Shown piece after piece: positions 8,468 through 15,820 of a stretch of DNA of 64,000 bases. The DNA comes from a virus: IMG/VR virus record IMGVR_UViG_3300042261_002385, positions 248,001-312,000 of that record; one strand, 5' to 3'. Positions within the stretch are counted from its first letter, which is position 1, and every line of letters begins with the position of its first letter. The position numbers were made by a program, and so were the translations under genes. The notes beneath the pieces were generated by a model. It was not told the origin of the DNA, did no database searches, and saw nothing but the letters and a program-made list of their open reading frames with translations.

Positions 8468-8486
8468 ATACAATTTTTATAACAGA

Positions 8487-8512
8487 AACCCTCTTAATTA
8501 AGAGGGTTTTTT
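8487..8512 (+). terminator. Rho-independent terminator
   Basis: Perfect 22-base palindrome centred on TTAATTAA (stem AACCCTCTT / AAGAGGGTT) followed by TTTT, placed 20 bases after the stop of the 7184-8467 gene. Confidence 0.9.
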
Positions 8513-8534
8513 AATTTATAAACTTTTTTAGTAA

Positions 8535-8545
8535 ATTAATATATA
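8535..8545 (+). promoter_or_regulatory. Late-promoter-like ATTAATATATA motif
   Basis: Sits between the terminator of the previous gene and the gp55-like gene, about 54 bases before its start codon. Confidence 0.55.
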
Positions 8546-8547
8546 AC

Positions 8548-8589
8548 ATGAAAGTTAATAGCTTCAGAGTTTTACTCTCAAAAAAATAA
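8548..8589 (+). CDS. Possible 13-codon leader ORF before the gp55-like gene
   Basis: ATG at 8548 opens a 13-residue frame (MKVNSFRVLLSKK) that stops 9 bases before the sigma-factor start. It begins 2 bases after the promoter-like motif, so it would be translated only from a nearly leaderless mRNA. It could be a translational leader or chance; nothing else supports it. Confidence 0.2.
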   Translation: MKVNSFRVLLSKK

Positions 8590-8598
8590 GCTATATGA

Positions 8599-8964
8599 AT
8601 GTATTTAAATAACAAAGACCTCTACGTAGAGATAATCGTATCAAAAGCGCAAGGAAAACTAACAAGAAACGCAGAAAAAATGCTAGAGCTACTAGCTAAG
8701 AAAACAATCAAAAAAATGAGATACTGGTCAAACGACGATAAACTAGACTGCTATCAATCAGGTCTACTAGATATGTTCCAAAATTGGTATAATTTCAATG
8801 AAGAAAAATCAGTAAACGCCTTCGCTTACTTTACAGAGGTATTTAAAAGAGGAATAGCTAAGGGATTCAATGAATTATATAAGAAAAAGGGAGACAATGA
8901 TAATTTAATTAAACTATTATCAATAGAAGGAAGCAACGACGGCCAAGGACTCCATTCAATCTAA
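8599..8964 (+). CDS. Late-transcription sigma factor, gp55-like
   Basis: A 121-residue protein like T4 gp55, the small sigma factor that directs host RNA polymerase to late promoters. It carries a sigma region 2-like core: CYQSGLLDMFQNWYNFN followed by SVNAFAYFTEVFKRGIAKG, with the aromatic/basic residues expected to touch the -10 element. T4 gp55 is longer (185 residues), so part of the N-terminal region may be missing. The many TTAATATATA motifs in this window are good candidates for its target; T4 gp55 reads TATAAATA. T4 late transcription also needs the clamp and its loader; the loader gene is at 4.9-5.8 kb. The start ATG at 8599 gives MYLNNKDLYVE. Confidence 0.8.
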   Translation: MYLNNKDLYVEIIVSKAQGKLTRNAEKMLELLAKKTIKKMRYWSNDDKLDCYQSGLLDMFQNWYNFNEEKSVNAFAYFTEVFKRGIAKGFNELYKKKGDNDNLIKLLSIEGSNDGQGLHSI

Positions 8965-8981
8965 AATATAAAATAAATAAA

Positions 8982-9009
8982 AAAACCACTCTTATGAGTG
9001 GTTTTTTTA
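8982..9009 (+). terminator. Bidirectional terminator between gp55-like and glutamine synthetase genes
   Basis: Stem AAAACCACTC / GAGTGGTTTT with a TTAT loop, flanked by A-rich and T-rich arms, between two convergent genes; it can work on both strands. Confidence 0.88.
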
Positions 9010-9022
9010 TTAAGTAGGAATA

Positions 9023-10102
9023 CTAAACTGTTTCTTCTACAAGAACGGTGGTCAACATTCTATTAGAAACTAAATATGGATCACAATTGGAAGCTGGTCT
9101 TCTATCTTCAAAATAACCTCTACCATCAACTTGTGCTTGTGCTGGAATTCTAATAGAAGTATCTCGTGTGCTGTGACCATAGCTAAAATCATTAATTCCG
9201 GATGTTTCATGTGCACCGGTCAGTCTTTCTTCATTATGCAATCCATAGACTTCAATGTGTTGGATATGGTTGTTTTGTAATTTTTCCATAGATTTCATTA
9301 TTACATCAATACCACCAGATTGCCTCATATCTTTAGTTGAGAAATTTACGTGACAACCTGTGCCATTCCAATCACCTTTAATTGGCTTAGGATGTAAAGA
9401 TACATTCACATTGTGTCTTTCAGCGACTCTTCCTAAGATATATCTTGACATCCAAAGTTGGTCTGAACCATTTAGTGAAGTAACTGGACCAATTTGATAT
9501 TCCCATTGTCCCAATAATACTTCAGCATTTATACCTGAAATATCAAGTCCTATCTCAATACACTTATCCATGTGTTCTTCAACGATTTCACGTCCAATAA
9601 CTGTATCAGCTCCGATTCCACAATAATAGTCTCCTTGTGGACGAGGAACTATACCAGGTTCAAATCCTAGTGGTAAACCAATACCTTCACCAAAAGGTGT
9701 TAGTGGTTTGTGCGTAAGAGTATACTCTTGTTCCCAACCAAACCACGGAGAATCTGTCTTTGACAAACTATCAATTCCGAGTGATTTGACCGTCTCTTGT
9801 AGTTTTCTTCTGTTATTCGATTTGTGTGGTGTTCCATCTGGATTCAATACCTCACAAAGAACTAATTTATTAGGAATTCCTCTAAATGGATCATCACAAA
9901 CAAAGACAGGTTTCAGAAGACAATCTGTATTCTCGCCTTTACCTGCTTTAGCCTGTAAAGTTGAACTACCATCAAAAGACCACATTGAGTAATTTTCAAC
10001 ATTGTTATCTAATGAAGTCTCTTCAGAGACAATTTTTGTTTTACTTCTGAGTTGTTGGGGCTCAGACCCATCTAACCAAATATACTCTTGTTTAATTTTC
10101 AT
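9023..10102 (-). CDS. Glutamine synthetase, type II (GSII)
   Basis: A 359-residue enzyme that makes glutamine from glutamate, ammonia and ATP. The signatures of the GSII class are all present: SMWSFDGSSTLQA (beta-grasp end), the EQEYTL metal ligands, NAEVLLGQWEYQIGP, the DWNGTGCHVNFST nucleotide motif and RRPASNCDPYLV near the C-terminus. The length fits the short GSII class known from eukaryotes and some bacteria including Bacteroidetes. The catalytic motifs are intact, so it is likely active. It is a single-gene unit on the minus strand with an AAATATATAAAAT motif upstream. As a phage gene it is most simply an auxiliary metabolic gene that boosts glutamine for nucleotide synthesis or nitrogen capture. 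It was probably acquired from a host. Confidence 0.95.
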   Translation of the reverse strand: MKIKQEYIWLDGSEPQQLRSKTKIVSEETSLDNNVENYSMWSFDGSSTLQAKAGKGENTDCLLKPVFVCDDPFRGIPNKLVLCEVLNPDGTPHKSNNRRKLQETVKSLGIDSLSKTDSPWFGWEQEYTLTHKPLTPFGEGIGLPLGFEPGIVPRPQGDYYCGIGADTVIGREIVEEHMDKCIEIGLDISGINAEVLLGQWEYQIGPVTSLNGSDQLWMSRYILGRVAERHNVNVSLHPKPIKGDWNGTGCHVNFSTKDMRQSGGIDVIMKSMEKLQNNHIQHIEVYGLHNEERLTGAHETSGINDFSYGHSTRDTSIRIPAQAQVDGRGYFEDRRPASNCDPYLVSNRMLTTVLVEETV

Positions 10103-10176
10103 AAAGTGTTTTTTTTATTTTATATATTTTTGAAACAAAGTTGAGTTTGTTCCATATATTTGTAATAACAAAAATT

Positions 10177-10437
10177 ATGAACTTAGCACTAATACAACTT
10201 TGGGAAAACTTTGAAGACAACTCTCATCAATCTGATGGTTGTTCACTACATATTGATTTAACACATAGAGATAATTTCATTAAAAACGAAACTGATACTG
10301 AACTACCAGTTGGTCTTCCTTCAGAAGTTCACTTATCAGACTCACTCTGGAATATCCTACAGAATCAAGGTAGCATTAGATTATCCGAAATAGAAATGAA
10401 TAATTTAACTGGATTAACTGACATTACTTCATTATGA
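10177..10437 (+). CDS. Hypothetical 86-residue protein
   Basis: Not recognised. I start it at ATG 10177 (MNLALIQLWENFED) because the upstream TTG at 10141 would put the start in the glutamine synthetase promoter region. It is acidic with one His/Asp-rich stretch (DGCSLHIDLTHRD). It overlaps the next gene by ATGA, so the two are translationally coupled. Confidence 0.55.
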   Translation: MNLALIQLWENFEDNSHQSDGCSLHIDLTHRDNFIKNETDTELPVGLPSEVHLSDSLWNILQNQGSIRLSEIEMNNLTGLTDITSL

Positions 10438-10754
10438 TTCTAAAAATACTGTCGTTGTTTTTTTTACTAAACAATTTATACTACATCTTCAACTACAAAA
10501 GGTTAGACGAGCCTTTCAAAATGAGAGATGAGAATAAAAAATTAGATTTACTTCATTACATTCTTAAGGTTTTATATTTAGTATGGTTGTGTATACTAGT
10601 CTTTATACAACAATCTTTACTAATTTGGATACTAATCTCTATAATCACTTTAAGAATACCAATCTATTATACAAATAAACGGTCGTCAATTGTATATCAC
10701 AGATTAGTTCCAATACTAAACATTATTATTCTGATTCTTTATCTTTTTTCTTAA
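10434..10754 (+). CDS. Small multi-pass membrane protein
   Basis: A 106-residue hydrophobic protein with an N-terminal segment (about 2-19) and two or three further membrane helices (about 42-60, 63-77 and 88-105), broken by short basic loops (FNYKRLDEPFK, YYTNKRSS). Family unknown. It is coupled to the preceding gene through an ATGA overlap and ends in a 4-base overlap with the convergent gp4-like gene. Holin, superinfection-exclusion and host-membrane roles are all possible. Confidence 0.6.
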   Translation: MILKILSLFFLLNNLYYIFNYKRLDEPFKMRDENKKLDLLHYILKVLYLVWLCILVFIQQSLLIWILISIITLRIPIYYTNKRSSIVYHRLVPILNIIILILYLFS

Positions 10755-11278
10755 AGATTGAATTTTTTTAGATGGTCTTCTGTTATGATTATAAACTCAT
10801 ATCCCTTTAAACTACACCAATTTATCATAGTTTCCCACTTTTGCTTATTCTTATAAGCCATTTTTAAATCATATTCAAAGTTTTTGAGTTTTTTTCCTTT
10901 ATTCTCAGGAACTGTTAGTCTTCCTTCATTCAAAGCCAGAACCATATTATACTCTTTCATAGGTTTGACTTCGACTACGACTTGTTTTAAAACACCAGAC
11001 TCTAATCTCATCTCATAATAGAAATCAGGATAGTAACAGTGCTCTTTAACTTTAGTATCACCTTTATCAAAGTGTGTCATTTGATAAGGTATTCTCATAC
11101 ACTCAGCTCCCCATCTAGATATCTTTTCGTTATGGTCTAACCAAGTCATTATTTTCTTTTCCCAAGAACTTCTAAAATAAACTCCGCCATTACTGTTCAG
11201 TTTTAGAACTTTATCTTTATTTTTCGGAATATAATTACCTTGATTATAATTGCTGTTATTTGGTTTAGAATTCAACAT
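10751..11278 (-). CDS. Head completion nuclease, gp4-like
   Basis: A 175-residue protein of the T4 gp4 (gp50/65) head-completion family. It opens with a Pro/Lys/Asn-rich arm (YIPKNKDKVLKLN), then VYFRSSWEKKIMTWLDHN, a Trp motif typical of the family, SRWGAECMRIPY, YYPDFYYEM and VVVEVKP. PDF followed by EVK matches a PD-(D/E)xK nuclease core. In T4 the protein is needed to finish filled heads before tail joining. Length is slightly above the T4 protein. The start at 11278 overlaps the possible extended start of the divergent gene. Confidence 0.85.
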   Translation of the reverse strand: MLNSKPNNSNYNQGNYIPKNKDKVLKLNSNGGVYFRSSWEKKIMTWLDHNEKISRWGAECMRIPYQMTHFDKGDTKVKEHCYYPDFYYEMRLESGVLKQVVVEVKPMKEYNMVLALNEGRLTVPENKGKKLKNFEYDLKMAYKNKQKWETMINWCSLKGYEFIIITEDHLKKFNL

Positions 11279-11288
11279 AATACATAAT

Positions 11289-12041
11289 ATGATTTATTTT
11301 ATATATAAAATAAATCAGAATCTTATGGGGGAACTATACGAAAGACTTAAACTTAACAAACTTGTAAAAGCAAATGATATTCCAAACTATTTTAAACAAA
11401 ATTGTTTAGAATTTTATCAAAGATACTTCAAAACAGATGATTATGTAAAACTAACTCCTTTAAAAAATATAATTAAAGGTCAATTCTTTTTTTTTCACTA
11501 CTTAGATGATTCGAATTGGGTTAAATGGTCTCCTGTTTTCGTAGCAGATGTGAAACAATACGGAACTCAGACTATATTACTTTGTGTTAATTTTAATTTT
11601 TTACCACTTGAAGTAAGAGTTGCTATTTTTGACAAATATATTACAGAACAAGATTTTGAAAAGTGTGAAAGACTAAAAGGAAAACACTTCATCAAAGTTA
11701 AATTCGAACCAATGTATAATGAGTTAAAGAGGATGAGACTTGAATATTGTCTTATGGAATATAACGCTATTCAAATCGTCAAAGCTCATAGAATACATTT
11801 TTCACTTCTTCCACAATTCTTATATTCACAACATCCGAAAAATAAATATGATCCAAAAAAATTGATTCAAATTTGGAAAAAGAAGGCAGAAACGTCTGAA
11901 CAAAGAGACAACGAAATGTCACAGCTGACAATTGATGATTTGTATGATTTTAATAAAGATTTTACTCAAAAGTTTTCGGTCTTAGAAGGACATATAAAAA
12001 GAATTAGAGCAAGTATTGAAAAATACGGAGGTGGTCAATAA
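11289..12041 (+). CDS. Unrecognised protein, possible T4-like structural protein
   Basis: A protein of about 250 residues. Start choice is uncertain: ATG 11289 gives MIYFIYKINQN, ATG 11325 gives MGELYERLKLNK, and a frame from 11250 would run into the divergent gp4-like gene. The core FFFFHYLDDSNWVKWSPVFVAD followed by VNFNFLPLEVRVAIF resembles small proteins in T4-like marine phages, a strand pair with a 'Leu-Pro-x-x-x-Arg' turn, but I cannot name the family. The C-terminus is a charged helix. It overlaps the next gene by 7 bases in convergent orientation. Confidence 0.6.
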   Translation: MIYFIYKINQNLMGELYERLKLNKLVKANDIPNYFKQNCLEFYQRYFKTDDYVKLTPLKNIIKGQFFFFHYLDDSNWVKWSPVFVADVKQYGTQTILLCVNFNFLPLEVRVAIFDKYITEQDFEKCERLKGKHFIKVKFEPMYNELKRMRLEYCLMEYNAIQIVKAHRIHFSLLPQFLYSQHPKNKYDPKKLIQIWKKKAETSEQRDNEMSQLTIDDLYDFNKDFTQKFSVLEGHIKRIRASIEKYGGGQ

Positions 12042-12391
12042 AATAAGTTATCTAAATTTAAATCTCTATAGACTCTGCTAGTAATATCACCAAGATTTGA
12101 GTCTTGTAATTTATCTAAATTTTTAGAATTTGAATCAATTTCAAAGTCTTTCAAGTTATCTAAATTTTTGTTATACCACGAGTAGAAAAAGTCACAAGCA
12201 GTTTCAATAACTTCTTCATAAGAAACAGAGTCGGATAGGTGATAATTACAAAATAAAATCTTGATATCAAACGGAAATTGATTGTTAATACCATCATATT
12301 GTTGTATATCAAAATTTATCTCAAAGGATTTATTCCAGTTCAATATCGGATTAAAACCTAATTTTTCAATTCTATCTAAATGATCAATCAT
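12035..12391 (-). CDS. Hypothetical protein with short Asn-Leu-Asp repeats
   Basis: A 118-residue acidic protein that I do not recognise. The C-terminal third repeats the pattern Lys/Ser-Asn-Leu-Asp-x-Leu (KNLDNLKDFEID, KNLDKLQDSN, LNLDNLFY). It is the last of a minus-strand run (methylase, 83-residue protein, this gene) with an ATGA overlap to the gene before it. Confidence 0.6.
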   Translation of the reverse strand: MIDHLDRIEKLGFNPILNWNKSFEINFDIQQYDGINNQFPFDIKILFCNYHLSDSVSYEEVIETACDFFYSWYNKNLDNLKDFEIDSNSKNLDKLQDSNLGDITSRVYRDLNLDNLFY

Positions 12392-12639
12392 TTTTTAAAT
12401 ATTTTATTAAGCTTATACTCTCTTCTATCTTCTACTGTAGTTGGTTCAATGAGAAACTCACCATCACAAATTTTTATATTCCATTTGTTGCCAGTAATAC
12501 TATCACGTATAACAAGTTTCTCAACTACAACAGAACCATCAGACTCTACAACAAGTGAATTAGAACCAGCCGCAGATACTTTAAATAGATCGTCATCTAC
12601 AGAATAGATTACTGAATTATTTTTATATTTTGATGCCAT
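12388..12639 (-). CDS. Hypothetical small beta-rich protein
   Basis: An 83-residue protein with alternating strand-like segments (VIYSVDDDLFKVSAAG, SLVVESDGSVVVEKLVIRD) and a basic tail. The pattern resembles small fibre or decoration modules, but there is no clear family match. Its start overlaps the end of the adenine methylase gene by 17 bases and its stop overlaps the next start, so the three form one translational unit. Confidence 0.6.
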   Translation of the reverse strand: MASKYKNNSVIYSVDDDLFKVSAAGSNSLVVESDGSVVVEKLVIRDSITGNKWNIKICDGEFLIEPTTVEDRREYKLNKIFKK

Positions 12640-13567
12640 TGTCAGGATTATAATTCATAATTAGTAATTCTACACCTTTAGCTTGTTCTGTTTTCAAATC
12701 AGAATTATTTCCACCTTGAGCAGAACTTCTAAAAACTTCTTTTTCAGTCCATACGTATTTATCTTTAGGTAATAACTCTTCTAAAAGTGGAAAATAATAG
12801 TATGAAAGTGACCAACGACACTTAGTCGTTTTAAGTAGCTCAAGTAATCTTCTGTGAGAAGCAGGTCCAAAAACTCCATCTTTATCAGCTCCATACCAGA
12901 ATAATCTCTTCGCATCATCTTCACCTTTAGCCTCATCAAATCGAGCATAAGGTGGGTCTAAATATAGATAAGTATCTTCAGAATCATATTTATTGATTAA
13001 TTCTTCAAAATCAATATTTAAAAATTCAGTTATAGATTGAAGCTTTTGAGTATATTTGTTTTTCTTTAGTTTGTCAATAAGAACCTCTAATTTTAAACGG
13101 TCTTTATCTTTTTTATAACCATTAAAACCAGCTCCTCTTGGATATACAGAATTATGAGCTGATGTAATGAGAAAAGCATAAATAGCAGCTTTTTCAAAAT
13201 CTCCAATTTCAAAATTCATATCGTCTAGAAAGTCATTCTTTTGGTAATCTTTATAAATTCCTTTATAAAAATCCCATTTTTTAAGAGGATCTGTATCAGT
13301 TGTGAACAGCAATGTATTTTTAAGATTTTCTAAGTAAGGCAAGAATTTTTCAGGTTCAGACGCACACTTATATAAGTTCACCTGGTGACGATTTTTGTCA
13401 TTGTAAATGACTGTATCAAATTTTAGTCGATCGTCATCCATATACGTTCCCATTGAACCAGAGAAGGGTTCTAAATATGTTTTGATTCCTGTTTTAGGAA
13501 TTTTAGTATTGATTAATTCTTGAAACACTGAAGAACTTTTTCCTCCAAAATAACTTATTACTGCCAT
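12623..13567 (-). CDS. DNA adenine N6-methyltransferase, Dam (D12) type
   Basis: A 314-residue methylase. The AdoMet loop is SYFGGKSS near the N-terminus, followed by YLEPFSGSMG (motif I) and the catalytic DPPY tetrad in TYLYLDPPYARFD (about 196-208). The order is that of D12-class Dam-like enzymes, which convert adenine to N6-methyladenine. No restriction enzyme gene is near, so it is an orphan methylase; protecting phage DNA from host restriction is the likely role. It lies next to the NADAR gene, another candidate counter-defence gene. Confidence 0.9.
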   Translation of the reverse strand: MAVISYFGGKSSSVFQELINTKIPKTGIKTYLEPFSGSMGTYMDDDRLKFDTVIYNDKNRHQVNLYKCASEPEKFLPYLENLKNTLLFTTDTDPLKKWDFYKGIYKDYQKNDFLDDMNFEIGDFEKAAIYAFLITSAHNSVYPRGAGFNGYKKDKDRLKLEVLIDKLKKNKYTQKLQSITEFLNIDFEELINKYDSEDTYLYLDPPYARFDEAKGEDDAKRLFWYGADKDGVFGPASHRRLLELLKTTKCRWSLSYYYFPLLEELLPKDKYVWTEKEVFRSSAQGGNNSDLKTEQAKGVELLIMNYNPDNGIKI

Positions 13568-13573
13568 AGTATT

Positions 13574-14092
13574 TTATTTTAATTTATTTTTAATTTCTTC
13601 TTCTATAGAAGGTTTTACGTTTTGTTGAGAAAGTTCTGTTCTAATTCTCATTAGAATCTTACCTAAGTAATTTAATCCACCATTACCACACTTTGGACAA
13701 GAGCAAGAACCCCAGAAATTATCATGCCAATTATTACCTTCAATTAGTTGTAATTCGCCAGTTTCTAAGAGGTCTTGTGCCAGTTTTTGATTTTTAAACT
13801 TTTCTCTAATTCCCCACTCCATAAATCCAAGTTTTTTCTCTTCCCAATCACTTCTGACCTTAACGACTTTACCGACCTTTTTAGCATCTGACGGATCTTT
13901 GATTCTAGCGACTAATTCTCTAAAATCAGGCGCAGTATAATAAACACCATCGATAAACTGCATTCCAGTGACTTTTAGAGCAACGTAGTAGTGCTCAACA
14001 CTCGGATATGTAATACCTTTATGTTCTATTTCACAGGGATAAAAATTACTTAAGAAAACATATCGACCACGAAATGAATTGATATAACTCAT
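13574..14092 (-). CDS. NADAR (YbiA-like) family protein
   Basis: A 172-residue NADAR-domain protein. Typical features are the opening FRGRYVFLSNFYP, YPSVEHYYVALK, a helix with WEEKKLGFMEWGIREKF and NNWHDNFWG, then LGKILMRIRTEL. A CxCxxC insertion (GSCSCPKCGNG) precedes the last helix and may hold zinc. NADAR proteins act on ADP-ribose-type N-glycosidic bonds; some reverse ADP-ribosylation of guanine in DNA made by DarT toxins. A phage copy could therefore undo a DarT-type defence or take part in NAD-related chemistry; this is inference. Start ATG at 14092 is clear. Confidence 0.88.
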   Translation of the reverse strand: MSYINSFRGRYVFLSNFYPCEIEHKGITYPSVEHYYVALKVTGMQFIDGVYYTAPDFRELVARIKDPSDAKKVGKVVKVRSDWEEKKLGFMEWGIREKFKNQKLAQDLLETGELQLIEGNNWHDNFWGSCSCPKCGNGGLNYLGKILMRIRTELSQQNVKPSIEEEIKNKLK

Positions 14093-14121
14093 ACTAAATA
14101 TATCAAAGTATATTTAAAAGT

Positions 14122-14313
14122 TTAATAAATCTTCCAATCAGTGATGTGATAAACTCCTCTTTCATCTTGATAAACTTTATTATCATTTTCAAAGAAATCT
14201 GTTTTCAAAACATCATCAACTGTCTTATCAGAAGTTTCTGTCTCAAAATCTAATTCTGGTTCTAATATTTCTTGTTCATATTTGAAATCTTCATATAGCT
14301 TTATCCATTTCAT
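14122..14313 (-). CDS. Small N-terminally tagged acidic protein
   Basis: About 63 residues from the ATG at 14313 (MKWIKLYEDFKYEQE); a start two codons earlier also exists. The first ten residues belong to the peptide shared with other proteins of the window; the rest is acidic (many Glu and Asp) and ends YHITDWKIY. Unknown family. It lies 2-8 bases after the M28 peptidase gene in the same direction. Confidence 0.6.
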   Translation of the reverse strand: MKWIKLYEDFKYEQEILEPELDFETETSDKTVDDVLKTDFFENDNKVYQDERGVYHITDWKIY

Positions 14314-14321
14314 AGTCAATA

Positions 14322-15068
14322 TTAATTTTTAAGTATAGGAATTACAACTTCTTCTACAAATTGTTTCATATCTTCAACCGATATTGTATCTAAAGTGTCT
14401 TTTGGAGTATGACAGTTAAATAATAGTTTGAAATCTAAGTAGGTATTATCATCCCATTTGACAATTGATTCTTCTTTATTCTGAGTAGGAGGTAGTGGAT
14501 TTATAACAACCGAGTCTATACCATTTCTTCTGAAAGTAACGGAGTCGTTAAATGGTGTTTTAACAATTGGACAATCAAAAATAGATTTGATATGATTAGT
14601 TAGATTTCCAGGATAATCACCTATGAAAAAGTATTTTCCTCCTTTACCAGTAAGTTCTAAATTTAATACCCATTCGATATTTCCGAAAAATCCATCATTT
14701 ATCAATTCAGAACATCTTTGAGACCCTAAACCACCAACTTCTTCACCATCTAATAAAACAACTGTAATCTCAGGCATCAATTTTTTTATCATAATAGCAT
14801 TAATAACAGACGCTGAGTTATCATTTGCATTATCTATATCAGGATTCACGATATCATGATGAGCAACTACCATTCTACTTGAGTTACCACGTAAGACTAT
14901 ATTAAAACAATTTGATTTACCAGATTGAAATGTGTCTAATTTCCATTCTATTCCAATAGAGTCAAGTAAATTAGTAATGTATTGAACTCTTGGAGTAGGT
15001 TCTAAACCATTTTTATAAACATTACCGATATTTCTAATGGAGCAGAACTCATATATCTTATCATACAT
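14322..15068 (-). CDS. M28-like zinc aminopeptidase
   Basis: A metallopeptidase of about 249 residues. I start it at ATG 15068 (MYDKIYEFC); the frame stays open to 15158, but that stretch lies in the terminator and 3' end of the tmRNA-like gene. The M28 zinc ligands are visible: VVAHHDIVNPD (His70-71, Asp72), an Asp/Asn pair in NANDNSAS, the catalytic Glu pair in LLDGEEVGGLGSQ (109-110) and a late His in FNCHTPKDT. Family members remove N-terminal residues from peptides. There is no signal peptide, so it acts in the cytoplasm. A second peptidase of related type is encoded at 16.4-17.9 kb. Confidence 0.8.
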   Translation of the reverse strand: MYDKIYEFCSIRNIGNVYKNGLEPTPRVQYITNLLDSIGIEWKLDTFQSGKSNCFNIVLRGNSSRMVVAHHDIVNPDIDNANDNSASVINAIMIKKLMPEITVVLLDGEEVGGLGSQRCSELINDGFFGNIEWVLNLELTGKGGKYFFIGDYPGNLTNHIKSIFDCPIVKTPFNDSVTFRRNGIDSVVINPLPPTQNKEESIVKWDDNTYLDFKLLFNCHTPKDTLDTISVEDMKQFVEEVVIPILKN

Positions 15069-15078
15069 AGTGTATATA

Positions 15079-15105
15079 TAAAAAAACCCACTTAAAAAGT
15101 GGGTT
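15079..15105 (-). terminator. Terminator of the tmRNA-like gene
   Basis: On the minus strand a 9-bp stem (AACCCACTT / AAGTGGGTT) with a 3-base loop is followed by six T. It lies just after the 3' end of the tmRNA-like gene and before the peptidase start. Confidence 0.9.
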
Positions 15106-15111
15106 AATCTT

Positions 15112-15488
15112 TGTGGAGATGACGATGTACTGCCCATCGTGTCTTCCCTAGCTAACAATAATTATTCATTCACAGGCTTAGAAAGTTTCTCTAAACTTAC
15201 AAAGTAGTTAGTTGAACAACCCATCACTCTAACAATTCTGGTTTCACATTTTAAACTGTGTGATTCAGCTGGAGAATTTTTGCGATAAGCTTAAAAGATT
15301 AAACTACTGCTAGCTCTTCTACCTTAAGCATGTTGTTTTGTAGCGCCGCTACTAAATCTTCACGGGATGCTACTTCATTTGTTTTGCCATTTACGACTTT
15401 TGCCATCTAATTTATTAGTCGGTTACTTGACCATCCGACACCTGCATAATTACCACTACTCTATGAATCTATACTAAAAAACATCCCC
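15112..15488 (-). ncRNA. ssrA: tmRNA (SsrA)-like RNA with an unusually long tag
   Basis: About 377 bases with the layout of a one-piece tmRNA. The ends pair in a 7-bp acceptor stem (GGGGATG at 15488-15482 with CATCTCC at 15121-15115) that has the G3-U70 pair needed for alanylation; the 3' end reads CATCTCCACA. A long-range helix pairs GGTAATTAT..GCAGG (about 15454-15441) with CCTGT..ATAATTATT (15176-15157), as helix 2 does in bacterial tmRNA; the conserved CTAAGC-x-TGT sequence is present there. A GTCGG/CCGAC stem suits pseudoknot 1. The resume codon GCA is near nucleotide 86 (90 in E. coli). A 6-bp T-arm-like stem (ACGATG/CATCGT) is seen, but its 7-base loop GGCAGTA is not canonical. SmpB is not encoded in the window. 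Confidence 0.8.
15299..15403 (-). other. Predicted tag reading frame of the tmRNA
   Basis: From the resume codon GCA the frame runs 34 codons to TAA. It begins AKVVNGKTNE and ends KVEELAVV. Known tmRNA tags are mostly about 8-35 residues long and usually end in Ala-Ala, so this tag is long and has a Val-Val end. An ATG directly before GCA would also allow separate translation as a 35-residue protein. Confidence 0.55.
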
Positions 15489-15539
15489 ATAGTTTTATAA
15501 TTACAAATGTATATATAATATTTGAAAATATAAAAAAGT

Positions 15540-15806
15540 TTAGAAATTTTCAGAACCTTCTTCGAGTTCATACTCATCAGAATCTAAAGAATTTATAATA
15601 TTCTCAGCCTCTTCATAGGAATCATAATTAATCCAAAGAGAACCTTTACCAAATAATTCCTCAGCGTCAACCGCATCTTTATATGTTAAACCATCAGACA
15701 TCATTTTTGGTGTGAGAGCAAATATTCTAAAAGAATCACCAACTCTGTTTATAAAATATTTAACTTTATCGTTACTAAAATCTTCAAATAATTTAATGTA
15801 TTTCAT
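15540..15806 (-). CDS. Small N-terminally tagged protein
   Basis: An 88-residue protein that starts MKYIKLFEDF, one of the clearest copies of the shared N-terminal peptide; Leu-Phe-Glu at 6-8 fits a gp21-type cleavage site. The rest contains a short alpha/beta pattern (VKYFINRVGDSFRIFALTP) and an acidic tail. Family unknown. It is encoded just upstream (in minus sense) of the tmRNA-like gene. Confidence 0.65.
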   Translation of the reverse strand: MKYIKLFEDFSNDKVKYFINRVGDSFRIFALTPKMMSDGLTYKDAVDAEELFGKGSLWINYDSYEEAENIINSLDSDEYELEEGSENF

Positions 15807-15820
15807 ATTAGTTCTTTTTT

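Noticed and set aside
9708-9992. Plus-strand 94-residue frame inside the glutamine synthetase gene
   Set aside because: Antisense to a complete conserved enzyme, with no homology or start signal.
15069-15158. N-terminal extension of the M28-like peptidase frame
   Set aside because: It lies in the terminator and 3' end of the tmRNA-like gene; the ATG at 15068 gives a normal start and follows a TATATATA motif.
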